Source: Halictus rubicundus
Taxonomy: Eukaryota > Arthropoda > Insecta > Hymenoptera > Halictidae
Assembly (NCBI RefSeq): GCF_050948215.1
Contig: NC_135158.1
Coordinates: 2,589,822 to 2,653,821 of the forward strand
Direction of reading: 5' to 3'
Length of the DNA: 64,000 bases
Made by a program: the position numbers and the translations under genes. The notes under the pieces are model-generated. The model saw only the letters and a list, made by a program, of their open reading frames with translations, was not told the origin of the DNA and did not search any database. Positions 10,684 through 22,758 of this stretch are shown one piece after another (position 1 is the first letter of the stretch; every line of letters starts with the position of its first letter).

Positions 10684-12849
10684 CTAGGTTTTACATGCCG
10701 GAATCTCCACTCCGTGTATTACCAGGAACACCATGGAGTAGGGTGGCAAAATAATCATTTCTGTAGGTTCTAGTATCAAAGGCCAGAACGATGGTAAACT
10801 CCCATCGGGTTGCAATTTCAATGTTTTACCATTCATCTTTATAAATCTGAAAAGAAACTTGTACAGAATATTGTAATGCATTTTGTACCCTTGTAATCAA
10901 TCGTGTTCGTATACCTCGATTGAAGATGATCAGATGTAAGCGCGTAAAAGAAGATTTTAGCACCCTTGCGAAGTATGGGAAGGATCCCATGAATGATTAT
11001 TTTAGTAGGAATTTCGTATATATTGACTCCGTATATTGTGAATGCCGAGACTCTGTTGATTAATGCTTTCTCAGGGGTACAGTGTGCATAGAGCCGTATG
11101 CCGCTCAAATCGTTCGGCGATGATATCTTCAAAACTCTCTCCGACACAAACTGTTTATAAACAACGCTAACCCACCAGTCTGGATTCGGTATCAAATCTG
11201 GTCCCACCATAGCATAATTACCACCGAATAGCGACTGTCTGGTGACAACGTTTACGCCCGTGCTAGCGCTGTACCCTAATTTATCGAGCCACAGAAATCC
11301 GGCCACAAATCTATCCGACAATTCCGGCGCGCCTCCGCCATACGCCGTACTGGTTTCTGCTGTAATTGACACGTTCATAGACTTACAGAAATTACGAAAT
11401 AATTGCCGATAGATAATATGTTATACGAAATTTATGTAATCACATACATAACCACATCAGAATATCCTTCCCCGATAATGCAATGGCCTCCTGCATAGAT
11501 CTAATTTGTTCTGGTAAATAATTAAATGTAGAAACATTAATAAAATCCGCGACCTGAGCTTCTCTCCCATTCAGATAATACTGGTGCCAGGTAACATAGT
11601 TCACGCTGTCTTTATCGTTCTTTAGAAACGTTTCAGCATAATTTTCTCCCGTACGTTTAACATCCCCTATATGGTTCACTTCTGGACCAACAAGGATGCT
11701 TGCATTGTATCCTTGTTGATTTAGCAACAGTCTTAATTGATAATAATCATTTGCGAGTTGCGTCGCACTCACTCTTCTATTAAACACATGATAAAATGAA
11801 TTTGGTTCTGCAATTACATTTCGAATGTAATTAGAAGACACGGGTAAATACGATTATTATTGGTTGTGATATTTTAGCTTAATTTTACCATTTCCTAATT
11901 GCCAATCCAACTTCATACCATTCTCCTTGGCAAATGAGATTATATTCCTGGCATTTATATCACTCCACTTATCGTTTTCATCTCTAATTAGTACATTTAA
12001 ATCGAAAATCATGCGTAGATTCGATTTCGTTGCGAAACTGTATAAATTTTCGAAATCTACGTCGGTAATTGTAAAGTTACTTATATTATCACCATCCACC
12101 GGACTGATCCTTGTTGCATTAATTATCTGCATTGTCTGTAATTCAGAGATATGCGTGAATTGCAAAAATTAATGTATAAACTGTATTGATATTTTTTTAA
12201 TTATAAATATGGAAAACCTGATTGAAGAATAGACAGTCTGAGGATGTGCCGCCTACGCGAACGTAAGCGGGTGCAAGATGCCGGGCTAAGTTAATAAACT
12301 TTTCATTTTTAATTGGAAGATTTTCCATATCACGCAGTAAAGATGTATCGAGTCCAAAAGATAAAAATTTGTCTGACACGACATATTGTGGTGAACGTTT
12401 CAAATTCAAGTAACACACGTGGATGTTGTTCGTTTCGTTGATCGCATTGTTAAAATTCCATGCCGACAATATTAAAAATATTATACAAAATCCCAGTATA
12501 AATAAACTCAAAACAGGGCATAGCGAGGTATCTGAAATTCAGAAAGAAAGAAATGTATCAGTATTTGTATTCAAAGTTGAATTTGAATTTTCAAGCATGC
12601 GCACTACGTCGCGCAATATGGCGGTAATCTCGCACACCGGTAAAATAAATTTAATATAAAAAAAGAAAACACGCGACACATGCCTTGCACAGTTCTAACT
12701 GCGAATTTGTACGTCGTAACATAATTTACTTCAAATAAGTTAAGAGTGTGACGATTTACCATTAATTGGAACAGTTACTTACGAATACGAACTTCGCCAA
12801 GATTCTCGTACTGGTTCTTCCCCCGTTCGTTGATTTTAAAGTAGCTCAT
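10684..12849 (-). CDS. HPSE: Heparanase-like endo-beta-glucuronidase (GH79), predicted type II membrane protein
   Basis: Cleaves heparan sulfate chains. Exons: 12783-12849, 12218-12531, 11889-12135, 11448-11807, 10915-11359 and 10684-10846, giving 531 residues (human 543). The proton donor is Glu210 in LGNEPNSF and the nucleophile is Glu331 in SETSTAYGGGAP, spaced as in human (225/343). WLDKLG and the C-terminal beta-domain (MNGKTLKL, MVFLVIHG) are conserved. Exon 1 encodes a 22-residue polar tail with a YENL motif; exon 2 then gives a hydrophobic segment at about residues 28-48, so a signal anchor is predicted instead of a cleaved signal peptide. The region of the human excised linker is reduced to about 17 residues. 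The 82-nt intron at that point leaves no room for a missed exon. Confidence 0.92.
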
Positions 12850-13230
12850 AATTGTCTCCGATTTTCTGAATGATTTCAGAAATATTCTTATTTAATTGTT
12901 CTTACTCTGCGTAAAAGAGAGACACGTTGGTTAAGCAATGTCACTTCTGTTTATAGCAACCGCCGATAAGAAAATGAATGTAAATTGTGCATGTAACAGG
13001 GCCGAATTCGCGATGAAAAGCGCCCAAATCGATTCAAACATGTACACAAAAATTTTCTTTAATCTTGGAAATTTTGTTGTAGAATGCAAAAAAAATTACT
13101 TTATTACGTGTAAATTTTCTTTTCGCAACGTTACATCCAGGTTGCAATTTTCCCGCATCGAATCGACCTGTACAATGATTATATTTTTTCTGCCTGGCAA
13201 CTGCAATAATTATGAAGATAACGTATCTAA
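12850..13230. other. Heparanase upstream region
   Basis: AT-rich and non-coding, between heparanase and the next minus-strand gene. A GCATGCGCAC (NRF-1-like) and an AATATGGCGG (YY1-like) lie further down, in heparanase intron 1 (about 12595-12625), and may mark an internal promoter. No other feature seen. Confidence 0.45.
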
Positions 13231-13737
13231 TTAGACTCTTCGTAATCTACATTCAGAAAAGTTTAATGGCAAGGTACCTTTTGGAGATATTTGACCAGGA
13301 CCCGAGTCTAAGCTAGAACTGGATGACTGAAAGAATACAGACTTACGTCGGTGTTTGGCAAGGCGATTACGATAAGACAAACTGCGACGACGTTTCTGTC
13401 TTTTAAATAGTTGTTGTTTCGATTCCGAGCTGCTTAATTCATTCTCGGCCCAAAATGATTTATCGCTATCGTCCGATGCCGGTAGCATTAACTCTGAAGA
13501 CTTGCATAGGTATATGATCGTTTAAATGAAAGATAATATTGCGTACATGAGTATATCACTAAAACAACTTACTATTCCTACACGTTTCCCGTGTTGAAAA
13601 CACGAGCTATTTCTAATGTCTGGTCGAATCAATGTACCAAAAGACACTGCAGAATAAAATGACTGGTGGTCATAACCTTCGTCATCTTCGGAGCTATGCA
13701 CCATTTTGCGAACGTCACCACTAGCGTAATAACCCAT
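13231..13737 (-). CDS. Unrecognised small basic protein, 144 residues
   Basis: I do not recognise the family. Two exons, 13573-13737 and 13231-13500, joined in phase 0 (GTAAGT donor; acceptor TATGCAAG), give 144 residues. The N-terminal half is acidic and polar (VHSSEDDEGYDHQSF). The middle is serine-rich and acidic (ASDDSDKSF, ELSSSESK), followed by a strongly basic stretch (KRQKRRRSLSYRNRLAKH) that looks like a nuclear localisation signal. It ends in a hydrophilic tail, SECRLRRV. It lies between heparanase and BRD8 on the same strand, with 0.4-0.6 kb spacers. The acceptor lacks a good pyrimidine tract, so the junction is the weak point. A nuclear role is inferred from composition only. Confidence 0.6.
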
Positions 13738-14347
13738 CGCTCTTCTTATTTAGATTTTCGAAAATATAATCGTAACACGTTGTTCTTGTAAATTAGTTGC
13801 TTATGTTTCTGTTAAACTTGTAAATTTGTAAATGAATTGGGGCTCCAAAATAATTTAAATGCTGTTGAGAGCCATTTGGAATAGTAGGTTTTTTTTTGTT
13901 GTGTCAGTGCAGTTCCCACTGCTTTTCAAATTTTCATTCGTGTATAGAATAGGCACAGATATTTTGTTGTTCAAAATGTTTTTATTACATTTTTGTCGAA
14001 GCAAAAACATATATTTCAGTGAGGTCTCATTTTTGTTAAGCAATCAATTATAAATGGAGATATTAAATTCACTGTACATTTACAATACCACAACAGTATG
14101 TCATAAAAACAAATGAAATCAGTTTTATACGATCAATGTAGAATATAGTCTTTTATTCTTCACTGTTATGAGAAAGTAATGGAATAGAATCGAAGTCATT
14201 GTTTCTTTTTATACACATTAAAGCGTCTTTCGCGTCCAACATTTTCCTTTACTGCCAGCAAGACAGACCCGTCTTGCATTTCGTTTCCTCCGAACAGTTC
14301 CTTGGAACTTCAATGTTAACCACACACACCTACACGAGCAAGAAACC
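13738..14347. other. Spacer between the 144-residue gene and BRD8
   Basis: AT-rich and non-coding. It probably holds the BRD8 3' UTR and the promoter of the small gene. No repeat or RNA recognised. Confidence 0.5.
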
Positions 14348-17300
14348 CTAATCGTTCTCTGATTTTCTACGTTTTTTCGAACGTGGGCTATCCGTGTCAT
14401 GCGGGCTCGGTGTAATGTGACTTCTTTTCCTTTTTATACTACTTTCGCTAGCCTCGCTGCTACTGCTTGCTGCAGTTCTTGTTTCTCTTCTGAGTGTCCC
14501 CTCTCCCGTAACTTGCATCAATATCTAGAAGGAGAATCAAATAATATTCATTATTAATAACAATAATCACATTTAACATGCACCGCATTTAGCTAGGTTT
14601 ATATACCTGCATATGCTGTAGGCATTCCTCCTGCATCGAAACTGCCATTTTATAAACAAAAGTATCGTGTTTATTGTACATAATTGCATTTTGAAACATT
14701 AGCATGACGTCGCGTTGGAAGTGTATTGTAGACCTAATCGTGCCGTTGTCTATATTCTTTTTAATCGTTGATAAGTCCATTGGTCTAAAGATTACTGAAT
14801 GATAGCCTGGTGCTTGATCTTCCGTAATGGGTCTCAGAAATACAGATGCATACTTATGCGTGGCAAGACGACTATAAACTAACATAACTGCCTTCTTCCA
14901 CGCTCTATAATCCGCACCTTCCCCGGTACCTTCGTTCTCTGGTTCACTGTCGATAGATGCATTCTGTTTCTTGGAGTAAGTTTTCATAGCACGCCCTCCG
15001 CTTAATTTGCTCAACGACGATTCTTCTTCGTCTAATTCAACAGTATCCTCACCGGCGCTCGCTATCGATTCTGTTTCCTTTTTTACATTCTGCTCGCTGT
15101 CTATGATCTTCTTGTCTTCTTTTTCTTCTTTTATATCTTCCTTCTTTATTTCCAACATAGTAACACTCTCTAACCGAATTTTAGACTCTTCCTCCATTTT
15201 AGATTCCTCGAATGTTTCTTCTTTTTTAATAATAGGAACATCGTTTTCGGATTTAATAGGCTCCGCGAATTCTTGCTTCGATATTTCGACTTCTTCCGGA
15301 GACACCAGTTGGCTAGAATCTTCCACGATGGCCGTTTCTTCTATTTCCTCTTCCTTAATTTCGATGTCTTGTAAAAGAGAGCTGGTCGTATCTTCCGAAG
15401 AATCCTTTGTGTCTTCCTTCTTGAATTCATCCGTATAAATCTCTAGAGTTTCTTCCATGTGTTCTTCTTGAGATTTGTCTGGCGACTGTTCGCTCACTTC
15501 GATGATAGTTTTTTCTTTAATTACAATCAGAGGATCCTCTTTAAACGACTCGACCGACTCTGCGCTTTCGATTGTATTCTCTATGATCTGCTCCTCCGTT
15601 ATTTTCTTCTTATCTTCCGTGCTATGCTCACTTTCATCGTCTTCTAAAATCAGACTAATATCCTGGGACTTTTCAGTGTCCTCAGTGCTGGGAAGATCAT
15701 TTGTTACCTCAGACGAAACGCTAACCACTTCTGCCGATGGAACATCTTGCTGTTCACCTGTAATTTTAGCAAGATGCATTTCTAGTTGATCTAATTCCAT
15801 ACTCCCCTTATTATCTAGCTCTTCAGAAGACTCTCTCTGTAGTTTATCGCTAGGTGATTCTTTAGTCTCTGATACAACAACCTCCGTTTCCTCCTCCTCC
15901 TCTATCTCATCTTCTACCATATCATCTAGCTCTTTCATAGGTATTTTGGAGTCAGTATCCTCAGCATCCACGTTTGATGCAGAATCCATAGCATCCAATT
16001 CCTCGGCTATTTGTTTCTCTTCCAGCGGTGCATCTTTGCTACTTTCACCGTCGTTTGCCTCCAACTCGGGAACAAGTTCATCAGGTACTGCCACCCTTTC
16101 GTGACTTGTAGATTCTTCGGATTTTGGTTGTTCGGACGTACTGGATACAGTCTCGGATATTTCAGTAACAATAACTTTAGGCTCTTGCGGTTCAATAGCA
16201 ACTGTACCTATGATTTCAGCTATGTTCGACGTGCTGGAATCAATTTCTTCGATAGCCATCTCACTCTCCGGTGAATTAGAGAGCGACACAACTTCGTCCA
16301 CATCTCGAGGCTCTGGTCGTTCCGTAACTACTGGGACTTCTTGAATTTGGGGTACAGTGAGAGTATTAACTGTTGTAGTAGTTGTGTCTAGAGTCTGCGG
16401 GCTCCCAGTTATTTCTTCCTTTATTAATTCCTCTATATCTCCAATAATCTCGTTAATTTCATCTTTGTCTATTACGTCCGCCATGATATCTTTACGTATC
16501 ACATCGTCTATATTGTCTATTATCTGTACCATACTCTCCGTGACCGGAATATTCGGTGGATTAATTGCAAGCGATTGAACGGGAACTGGTGTCTCATTTT
16601 GAATCGTTACTTGATGAACAGGTTGCGTCTGTAGAGTATGAACTTCGGTAGGCACGTTTTGTTGCGGTAAGATGGTCGAGGTTGACTGTAAATTTGGTAG
16701 AGGACCTCGTTGTGCGTTTGTAGGCATTTCAAGTAACATAGACAGAGTTGGTGCACCAACCGATGGTCTTTCTGGTGGTGCGTTTGTAATTGTTGTGGAA
16801 ACTAGTTGATGCAGTTGTGGGGAAACACTCTGCGCCAATTGGGAGCTTGGGACCTTAGGGCTGGAGCCAAGTAGACTCGTAATCGTAGGAGAGCTTGCTT
16901 GCGCCGTTGTAGTCGATGTTTGAATTTGCGTGGTGGGACTCGGCGATTTCAATAAACTTGTTAATAAAGGCGATCTTCCACCTTTACCCTTCTTCTCGTC
17001 CTCGTCAGTTGTTTCTGTCGTTTCTTGAAGTTCTAATGAAGTGTCTGTGGATCTACGTTGACTGATAGAGGACGTTCCTTGTGGCGAATTCAATTCCTGC
17101 TTTTGTTGTCGTTTGGCTAGCCATGCCGAATGCGCCCTGGCTTTTTGTTCTTGTTCTCGTTCTTCCTGCTCGATGCTGAGCCACATCTTTTGTAATTTAT
17201 CTTCCGAAATAGCTCCAGTCTTCAACATATTCATTTCAGCTTTAAGTTTTTGATACTCTTCCCTTTGGTCAGCCAATCTTTGCCCCAATTCTGCTATCCT

Positions 17301-17942
17301 CTCCTGCGTCAGCTTTCTAACTATGGATTCGCCAGTTGTTTCTCCGCTCTCCCTCTTCTTTCTTTTCGGAGCATCCGCATTTTCCAATAAGTAGGCATAT
17401 TGACTGGCGCAAGATTTTTGTGAAAACCAATCGGGCGGCCTTAATGTCTCTTTCTCAACGATCGCCTTCAGAGACCGTGACACGCTCATCCAATTTTGAT
17501 CACCAGATTTCATCACGCTAGATGCTAAACATAGCTGCTCTCGGGTACTCCAATTGTCATAGGTCCGTTTCAGTTTTAATCCTACAAACAAATATTGTAA
17601 TAGTCAGCATAAATAAGGAAAAAAACATAGCGATTTTGTGAATAATTTTGATGTAACAATTTCTACCAGGGTAGTAACAGTTTGAATCATCAGCTTGTTG
17701 TTTACATTGTATAGGTTAAAAAACGGCGTTGGCTTATTCTGTTTTATTATACACAAAAATGGAAATAATGACCATACTTAATCTTCGTTAGCAACGGGAA
17801 ACGTTCGTGGCATGATGCTGCTATAATATGTGATCGTTTAAACGTGTAAGAGACGTGTATTAAAGTTAAATAGTTTTCTTAACCTCTAAATTAGATATAA
17901 AAGTAAATAATTCGGAAACTTACTGTCCTGTACCGATGTCAT
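14348..17942 (-). CDS. BRD8: Bromodomain-containing protein 8 (TIP60/NuA4 complex subunit)
   Basis: A chromatin subunit of the TIP60/NuA4 histone acetyltransferase complex. Exons: 17924-17942 (only MTSVQD and one base), 14607-17581 (a 2975-bp exon) and 14348-14524, giving 1056 residues. The N-terminal SANT-like region (REQLCLASSVMKSGDQNW, then PPDWFSQKSCASQY) is close to human BRD8 and is followed by a coiled coil (about 85-175). A long Ser/Thr/Pro- then Glu-rich disordered region spans about 180-880. One bromodomain lies at about 890-998, with the acetyl-lysine-binding Asn in NAIMYN. The tail is basic and serine-rich (KRKRSHITPSPHDTDSPRSK). Human BRD8 isoforms carry one or two bromodomains; only one is seen here. 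It is divergent from the tetraspanin. Confidence 0.95.
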
Positions 17943-18431
17943 TTTTTCGAGCAACAATTTGATCCTTTCTTTAATATACACGCACAAACATCGGAGGTTG
18001 TAGATAAATTATCATGAATTTATTCGTTGCTGATCCTTTGTATATGAATCATGATAGATGTACTTAGATACGCAGTACGCACTGTTCCCTTCCAATGGAA
18101 CATGGAACGCGTGGACAGCTGATTTCAAATCGAGAAGCAGGGAATATAAGAAACAGGAACTGTAATGGCGGATCCCAAGTAAGCTGTCAAAGAATGGTGC
18201 ATTATAGTTTTGGTTCAATTCATCGATAGTCAAATGTAATTAATCTGGAACCGAGTGAAAACTTCGTTAATATGTATCCAGTATGTGAAATCGTTGGATT
18301 ATCGATACGGTTGATGTAAATTGTACATGTACATATATATATACATATATATATATATATAGCTGAAAGCGCGAGTGTGTTGTACATTGTACATACCATC
18401 CAATACCTTCTAAAACTGTTTTTACTTTACA
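17943..18431. other. Divergent promoter region of BRD8 and the tetraspanin, with an (AT)n microsatellite
   Basis: 488 bp separate the two start codons. A CATATA/(AT)n run lies at about 18331-18360. ATGGCGGATC at 18164-18174 resembles a YY1-type promoter element. No gene seen. Confidence 0.55.
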
Positions 18432-20164
18432 ATGATGAATAACCGAAGGCGAACAAATAACTTTACATATGTTAGCTCGTGCGTAAAGTATATGATATTT
18501 ATGCTCAATTTTGTTTTCTGGGTAAGTCAGTTTCTCACATCTTTGATACCTCAATCAATTTCCTTTAATTGTTCTAAGCAGCATCTTTGCAATCATCTCT
18601 CCAGATTATTAGGTCGTCCCATAAGTTGGGCCATATTTTGGCAACAAGTGTAAAACAGTAGTATTTACACTTAATTTTAATCATTGATGTATTAACCATT
18701 GTTTCCAATAGCTTCTCTCCGTCACTAATAAATTTTTTACATCCATTTTCAAGAAAATTTTGCATTGTCTGATCTCATTCTTTAACCCTTTGCGATTAAA
18801 AACAATTTCTACATTACTAAATGTTTTTGTGTTTAATAAATTGCTAAAATATACATTATTTCATAAGGATAAAATAGAAAAGGTCATATGTAACAAAAAT
18901 ATTTTATATCAGATAAAATGTCTAAATTCTGGAGGTAAAACAGCTTCGAGTGCATAGAATTAAACTTATGGAAGGACGTAGTACTTCAAAACTTGGAGAG
19001 AGGGTTAACTACAGGGTAATATAATCTCATATACAATAATCTGTTATACAGTTATTTGGAGGATTGTTAATCGGAGTAGGCTTGTACGCATTTGTGGACA
19101 AATGGCAAGCCACTGGATCTGTTAGAGTGGAGAACGTGTACGATGTGGTCCTGAATATTTCTCTTGTAATGGTCATTGCAGGAGGAGTAGTCTTTGTTGT
19201 TAGTTTCGCTGGATGTGTTGGAGCACTACGTGAAAATACATGTCTTCTGAAATTTGTTAGTAGTATTACAAACATGTTGAGTATGTGCTTTTATAGACAG
19301 TTAATACATTTTTATCTTATTGCAGTATTCGCTGTGTCTGCTGGTGTTCTTTCTCCTTGAAATGGGTGTAGCAATTGTTGGTTTTGTCTTTCCACATACG
19401 TTGCAATCGTTGTTAGAAGAATCGTTCACAGATAAGATTATACAGACGTATAGAGAAGACCCTGATCTACAGAACTTTATTGACTTTGGCCAACAAGAAG
19501 TAAGGAGAGACAAGATCTTTTACAATTATACATTGTGAGGATCAATAACATCTATTATATGAACATTTGTATGTTTAGTTTCGTTGTTGTGGTTTGAGCC
19601 AAGAAGGATACTTGGACTGGGGAAAAAACGAATACTTTAATTGCTCCAGTCCTAGTGTGGAACGATGTGGTGTGCCGTTCTCTTGTTGTATCAACGCTAC
19701 AGACATATCGGTATGCTCATTTCTATTATTCGTACCTTCAAATTGCAATCATAGATCATAAATAGACAAAAAAGGCGAATTTTTATGCAAAATAAAGTTT
19801 TCTACATTCATTGATAATGATGATACATTGATTTTATGTTTCGCCTACTAGTTTTTGTCATAAATGCATAAAATCCGTAGTCTAATAATGAAGATGCAGA
19901 GGATTAAGATGTCTTTGAAATTTTCAGAGTGGTCTCGTGAATATAATGTGTGGGTACAAAGTTCAGATGTTCCCAGTCTCTGAAGCAGGCAAAAAGGTGT
20001 GGACCAGTGGATGCATTGAAATTGTAAGAAGTTGGGCAGAGCGAAATTTGTATACGATAGCTGGTATCGCTTTGGGCATAGCCCTTAGTCAGCTGTTCGT
20101 GATTTATCTTGCCAAAACGCTAGAAGGTCAAATTGAATTACAAAAATCTCGCTGGCATTCCTGA
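18432..20164 (+). CDS. TspanC8 tetraspanin, TSPAN33-like
   Basis: A four-pass membrane organiser. TspanC8 members escort ADAM10/Kuzbanian and so tune Notch cleavage (known for the family). Exons: 18432-18521, 19052-19255, 19326-19499, 19579-19710 and 19928-20164, giving 278 residues. TM1 is split by the first intron (FMLNFVFW|LFGGLLIGVG). TM2, TM3 (CLLVFFLLEMGVAIVGF) and TM4 (GIALGIALSQLFVIYL) are clear, as is GCVGALREN after TM2. The large loop has eight cysteines (RCCG, FNC, ERC, FSCC, MCG, SGC), the TspanC8 hallmark. DLQNFIDFGQ matches vertebrate TSPAN33. Two ATGs in tandem open the frame; the first is used here. Introns 1 and 4 carry MITEs. Confidence 0.94.
18782..18963. repeat. PiggyBac-type MITE in tetraspanin intron 1
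   Basis: 182 bp bounded by TTAA on both sides. The left end is TTAACCCTTTGCGATTAAAA. The right end, read on minus, is TTAATTCTATGCACTCGAAG. TTAA targets with CCCTTTGC-like termini are typical of piggyBac-derived elements. No open frame. Confidence 0.6.
19763..19884. repeat. MITE family A copy in tetraspanin intron 4
   Basis: 122 bp. The left end starts TAGACAAAAAAGGCGAATTT and the right end is AAATGCATAAAATCCGTAG followed by TCTA. TA at both borders. The right end is well preserved; the left is diverged. Confidence 0.6.
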
Positions 20165-21768
20165 GCTTGACTTCAGGCCACCTACCGCTACCAGATTCAT
20201 TGCCCTCCCAGCTGGCAGGTGGCCAGTGGCCGTACAAGAGGCCAAGATGTTGAAACGCACGTAAACGTTCGAATGACATTACTCGTTCTTTTCGCGATCT
20301 TTGTATACATACTATGCATTCTGTTCTTGATCAGGCTTGTTCTGTATTTCAAAAATTATTTTCATATATATTTAAACAAAGGCTAGCCGCCTTTACTTAC
20401 AGACTTTCTTTGTTATAGCAAACAAGTTTTTGTTCTTTTTTCTTTCATCGTTCTTATTAAATCGTTGAATACTCTAGCCATATACATATATTTATATTCT
20501 TTTCTTTTTTTTTTGACAAAATTTTATTTATATGGCAACAAACTGGTCACGTTAATTCATTAAAAAAAATGTGATCCAAGTCCGAGTCTTCGGTTGCACA
20601 TGAATTTGCATTTACAGAAACCACTTGCATTTGGATAGAAGTTTTTTAGTTGATATGTAAGATTAATCAAAGATATTGCAGCGAGTGAATGCCAAGGTAA
20701 TTGATTTAATATTAATGTGCAATAATTATTCATGTATGATTTTCGGAAAAAATATCCTTATACAATATTGAATTTCATACGATAGTAATTTTTGCATCAG
20801 ATTTTCAAACGTATCGTCAGAATAACGTATCCATACATATTATAAGTACTGAACAATTTAAGCGTTTAAATAATTGATCTATAAAAGACTTATGATGACA
20901 TTATGTAATTTACAAAAGTAGACATGATCAGTAAGAGATTAAAACCTTTTTATACTACTTTTATTTCCAAAGATACTTTAGCATGTATATCAGTCTCATT
21001 TGAAGCGAGAGTTTTTCGCTTTGTTTTTTAGATAAAAAGTAATTATCAGACACAATAGAATACAGTGAATAAGTACACAGATAAAACACGCACATCGTTC
21101 GAGAAAATTAACTTCGAATCTCTTTTGCTATGTATTCATCTTTTTCATCTTTATATGAGCATATTATAAAAATATCGCGAGATTTTAAGAGGAAGTCGGA
21201 ATGAGGTCATTGGTGACTGAAATTCGTACATTGATCACCATCGTTCATGTGCCGTAACCACCACAGGCGATAAGGCCTGTCGACTTTTTTCTGGATCTCC
21301 TAGCTAAACGATTCTTATGGGTCTGGAGGACTCTGATTCCTCGATATCAGTAAGCACATAGTCATTTACAAATCAATATAGTTTTGTTCTATTATATTAT
21401 ATTAGCGTAACTCTAACGTATAGATGAGGAAACGTCCAGTGCCAAAGTCAGAATATTGTCTAACATTTTTATTTGAAACAAAAACCTGACAATAATCTGG
21501 TGTAAACGATTCGTTTATTGAGTGCATATGGAGTACATCTGCGTGACTTTTTATCGAGAATAAATGTAAAACTGATATATGAATCCATCTAGTTTGTAAT
21601 AAACAAGTATTATTCTAATATTGTGTTCTTGCCATTACCAGTGTTCAATTATACATATATACATATATATGAAAAAACGGAAAGAGAAATGTTCAATAAA
21701 TTGACAAGGTGATTCATGTAAAAATGAAGGGAACAACAAGCTGGTGTTATTATTTACTGTAAATCAAT
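20165..21768. other. Spacer between convergent tetraspanin and ZFAND1
   Basis: 1.6 kb, AT-rich, probably the long 3' UTR of the tetraspanin and the short one of ZFAND1. A small ATACATATAT microsatellite lies near 21651-21671. No coding sequence or RNA gene recognised. Confidence 0.5.
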
Positions 21769-22655
21769 TTATTTGTATAAAGACGTATCTATACACGCGC
21801 TATCCGAATATTCTAAAATAACACTTTGCCCATCGACAAGTTCAGAGTTCTCTAACAACTTTGTTAACAGTGTATCCATTTCTTTAGATACCAGTGCACC
21901 GGTCGCATGATGATATAATTGTAATCTAGATGCACCCGCTACGTTATTATTGTTGAACATTTTAAGTATGCTAGCCATTGAATCTATGGCTTTCCCTATT
22001 GTCCAGGTCATGTTCACATAAATACCCCTCGAAGGTCCTAAATGTTTATTAACCATTTTAGTTGATGGATACACAAGAAAGTAACAACGTTCGTTCATTG
22101 GTACATTCTTAGGACCAACAGCAGAACCCTTTATGCGCATAAGTCGTACCTATAAAAAACATGTTTAATGTAAATTTATTGTACATATAAAAATTCCATT
22201 TTGCAAATCGTTCAAACGCAGTGACATACTTTATTAGCCATTGCGATGTTCTTAGATTTCTTTAAGTTATCAGTGATTTCTTGATCCACTATTGCCTTTG
22301 CTTCCGCGAATTGTTTCTTTGGTATTTGCCATTTCTTTAGTTTTGTCGTCTTCTCTTCGTTCGAGAGTTCAAGACACCCATGGTATCTGTGCTTCAAACA
22401 AAAATGTTTCTTGCATCTGATGCAATGCATCTCGATGGGTGAAGTATCCTTGCATGATTCATCTGAACAAATGTAACTTAAAGATTTAGTTTTGGTCTCC
22501 GTAACATTGTCACGGAAACTGGCGCATTTGTGAGAATCTGTTTGATAGTGTTCCTCGCAGAAAACATCGTGACAATGGCTGCATACGAACGGCAAAAAAT
22601 TCAATTGCTTGCACTCCTTGAACGAACATCTGTCCCCTACGTTTGGAAATTCCAT
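21769..22655 (-). CDS. ZFAND1: AN1-type zinc finger protein 1
   Basis: In mammals ZFAND1 recruits the proteasome and p97 to stress granules to clear them. Exons 22230-22655 and 21769-22149, joined in phase 0, give 268 residues, the same length as human. AN1 finger 1 spans about residues 9-44 (CSFKEC...FVCSHC...FCEEH...SHKC). Finger 2 (about 63-94) ends HRYHGC, with a shortened His-His spacing. The C-terminal half is the ubiquitin-like domain (WTIGKAIDSMASILKM, VILEYSD). The start codon lies 103 nt downstream of the ANAPC13 stop. Just before it is a perfect-looking 3' splice site (T10 tract then CTTTAAG), so the ATG probably follows an intron in the 5' UTR. Confidence 0.93.
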
Positions 22656-22666
22656 TATAAATCCCT

Positions 22667-22754
22667 CTTAAAGAAAAAAAAAAGGAAAAACGTAAACATT
22701 AGTAAATTAGTGGTAGACGCATTGGTTATGTAAAGTGTTCAAATAAATACCCAC
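22667..22754 (-). other. Candidate 88-nt intron between the ANAPC13 and ZFAND1 reading frames
   Basis: Donor TTAG|GTGGGT right after the ANAPC13 TAA; acceptor T10-CTTTAAG|AGGG 11 bases before the ZFAND1 ATG. If used, one spliced mRNA would carry both frames. Alternatively only the acceptor is used, from a separate upstream exon. Confidence 0.45.
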
Positions 22755-22758
22755 CTAA

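Noticed and set aside
11808..11841. Heparanase exon 4 starting at the ATG near 11841
   Set aside because: The acceptor TAATTGCAG at 11808 restores LGN-EPNSF in phase; the upstream residues are intron.
12938..13234. 98-codon plus-strand frame upstream of heparanase
   Set aside because: No recognisable domain and low-complexity composition.
15007..16578. Several serine-rich plus-strand frames
   Set aside because: Antisense shadows of the Glu-rich part of BRD8.
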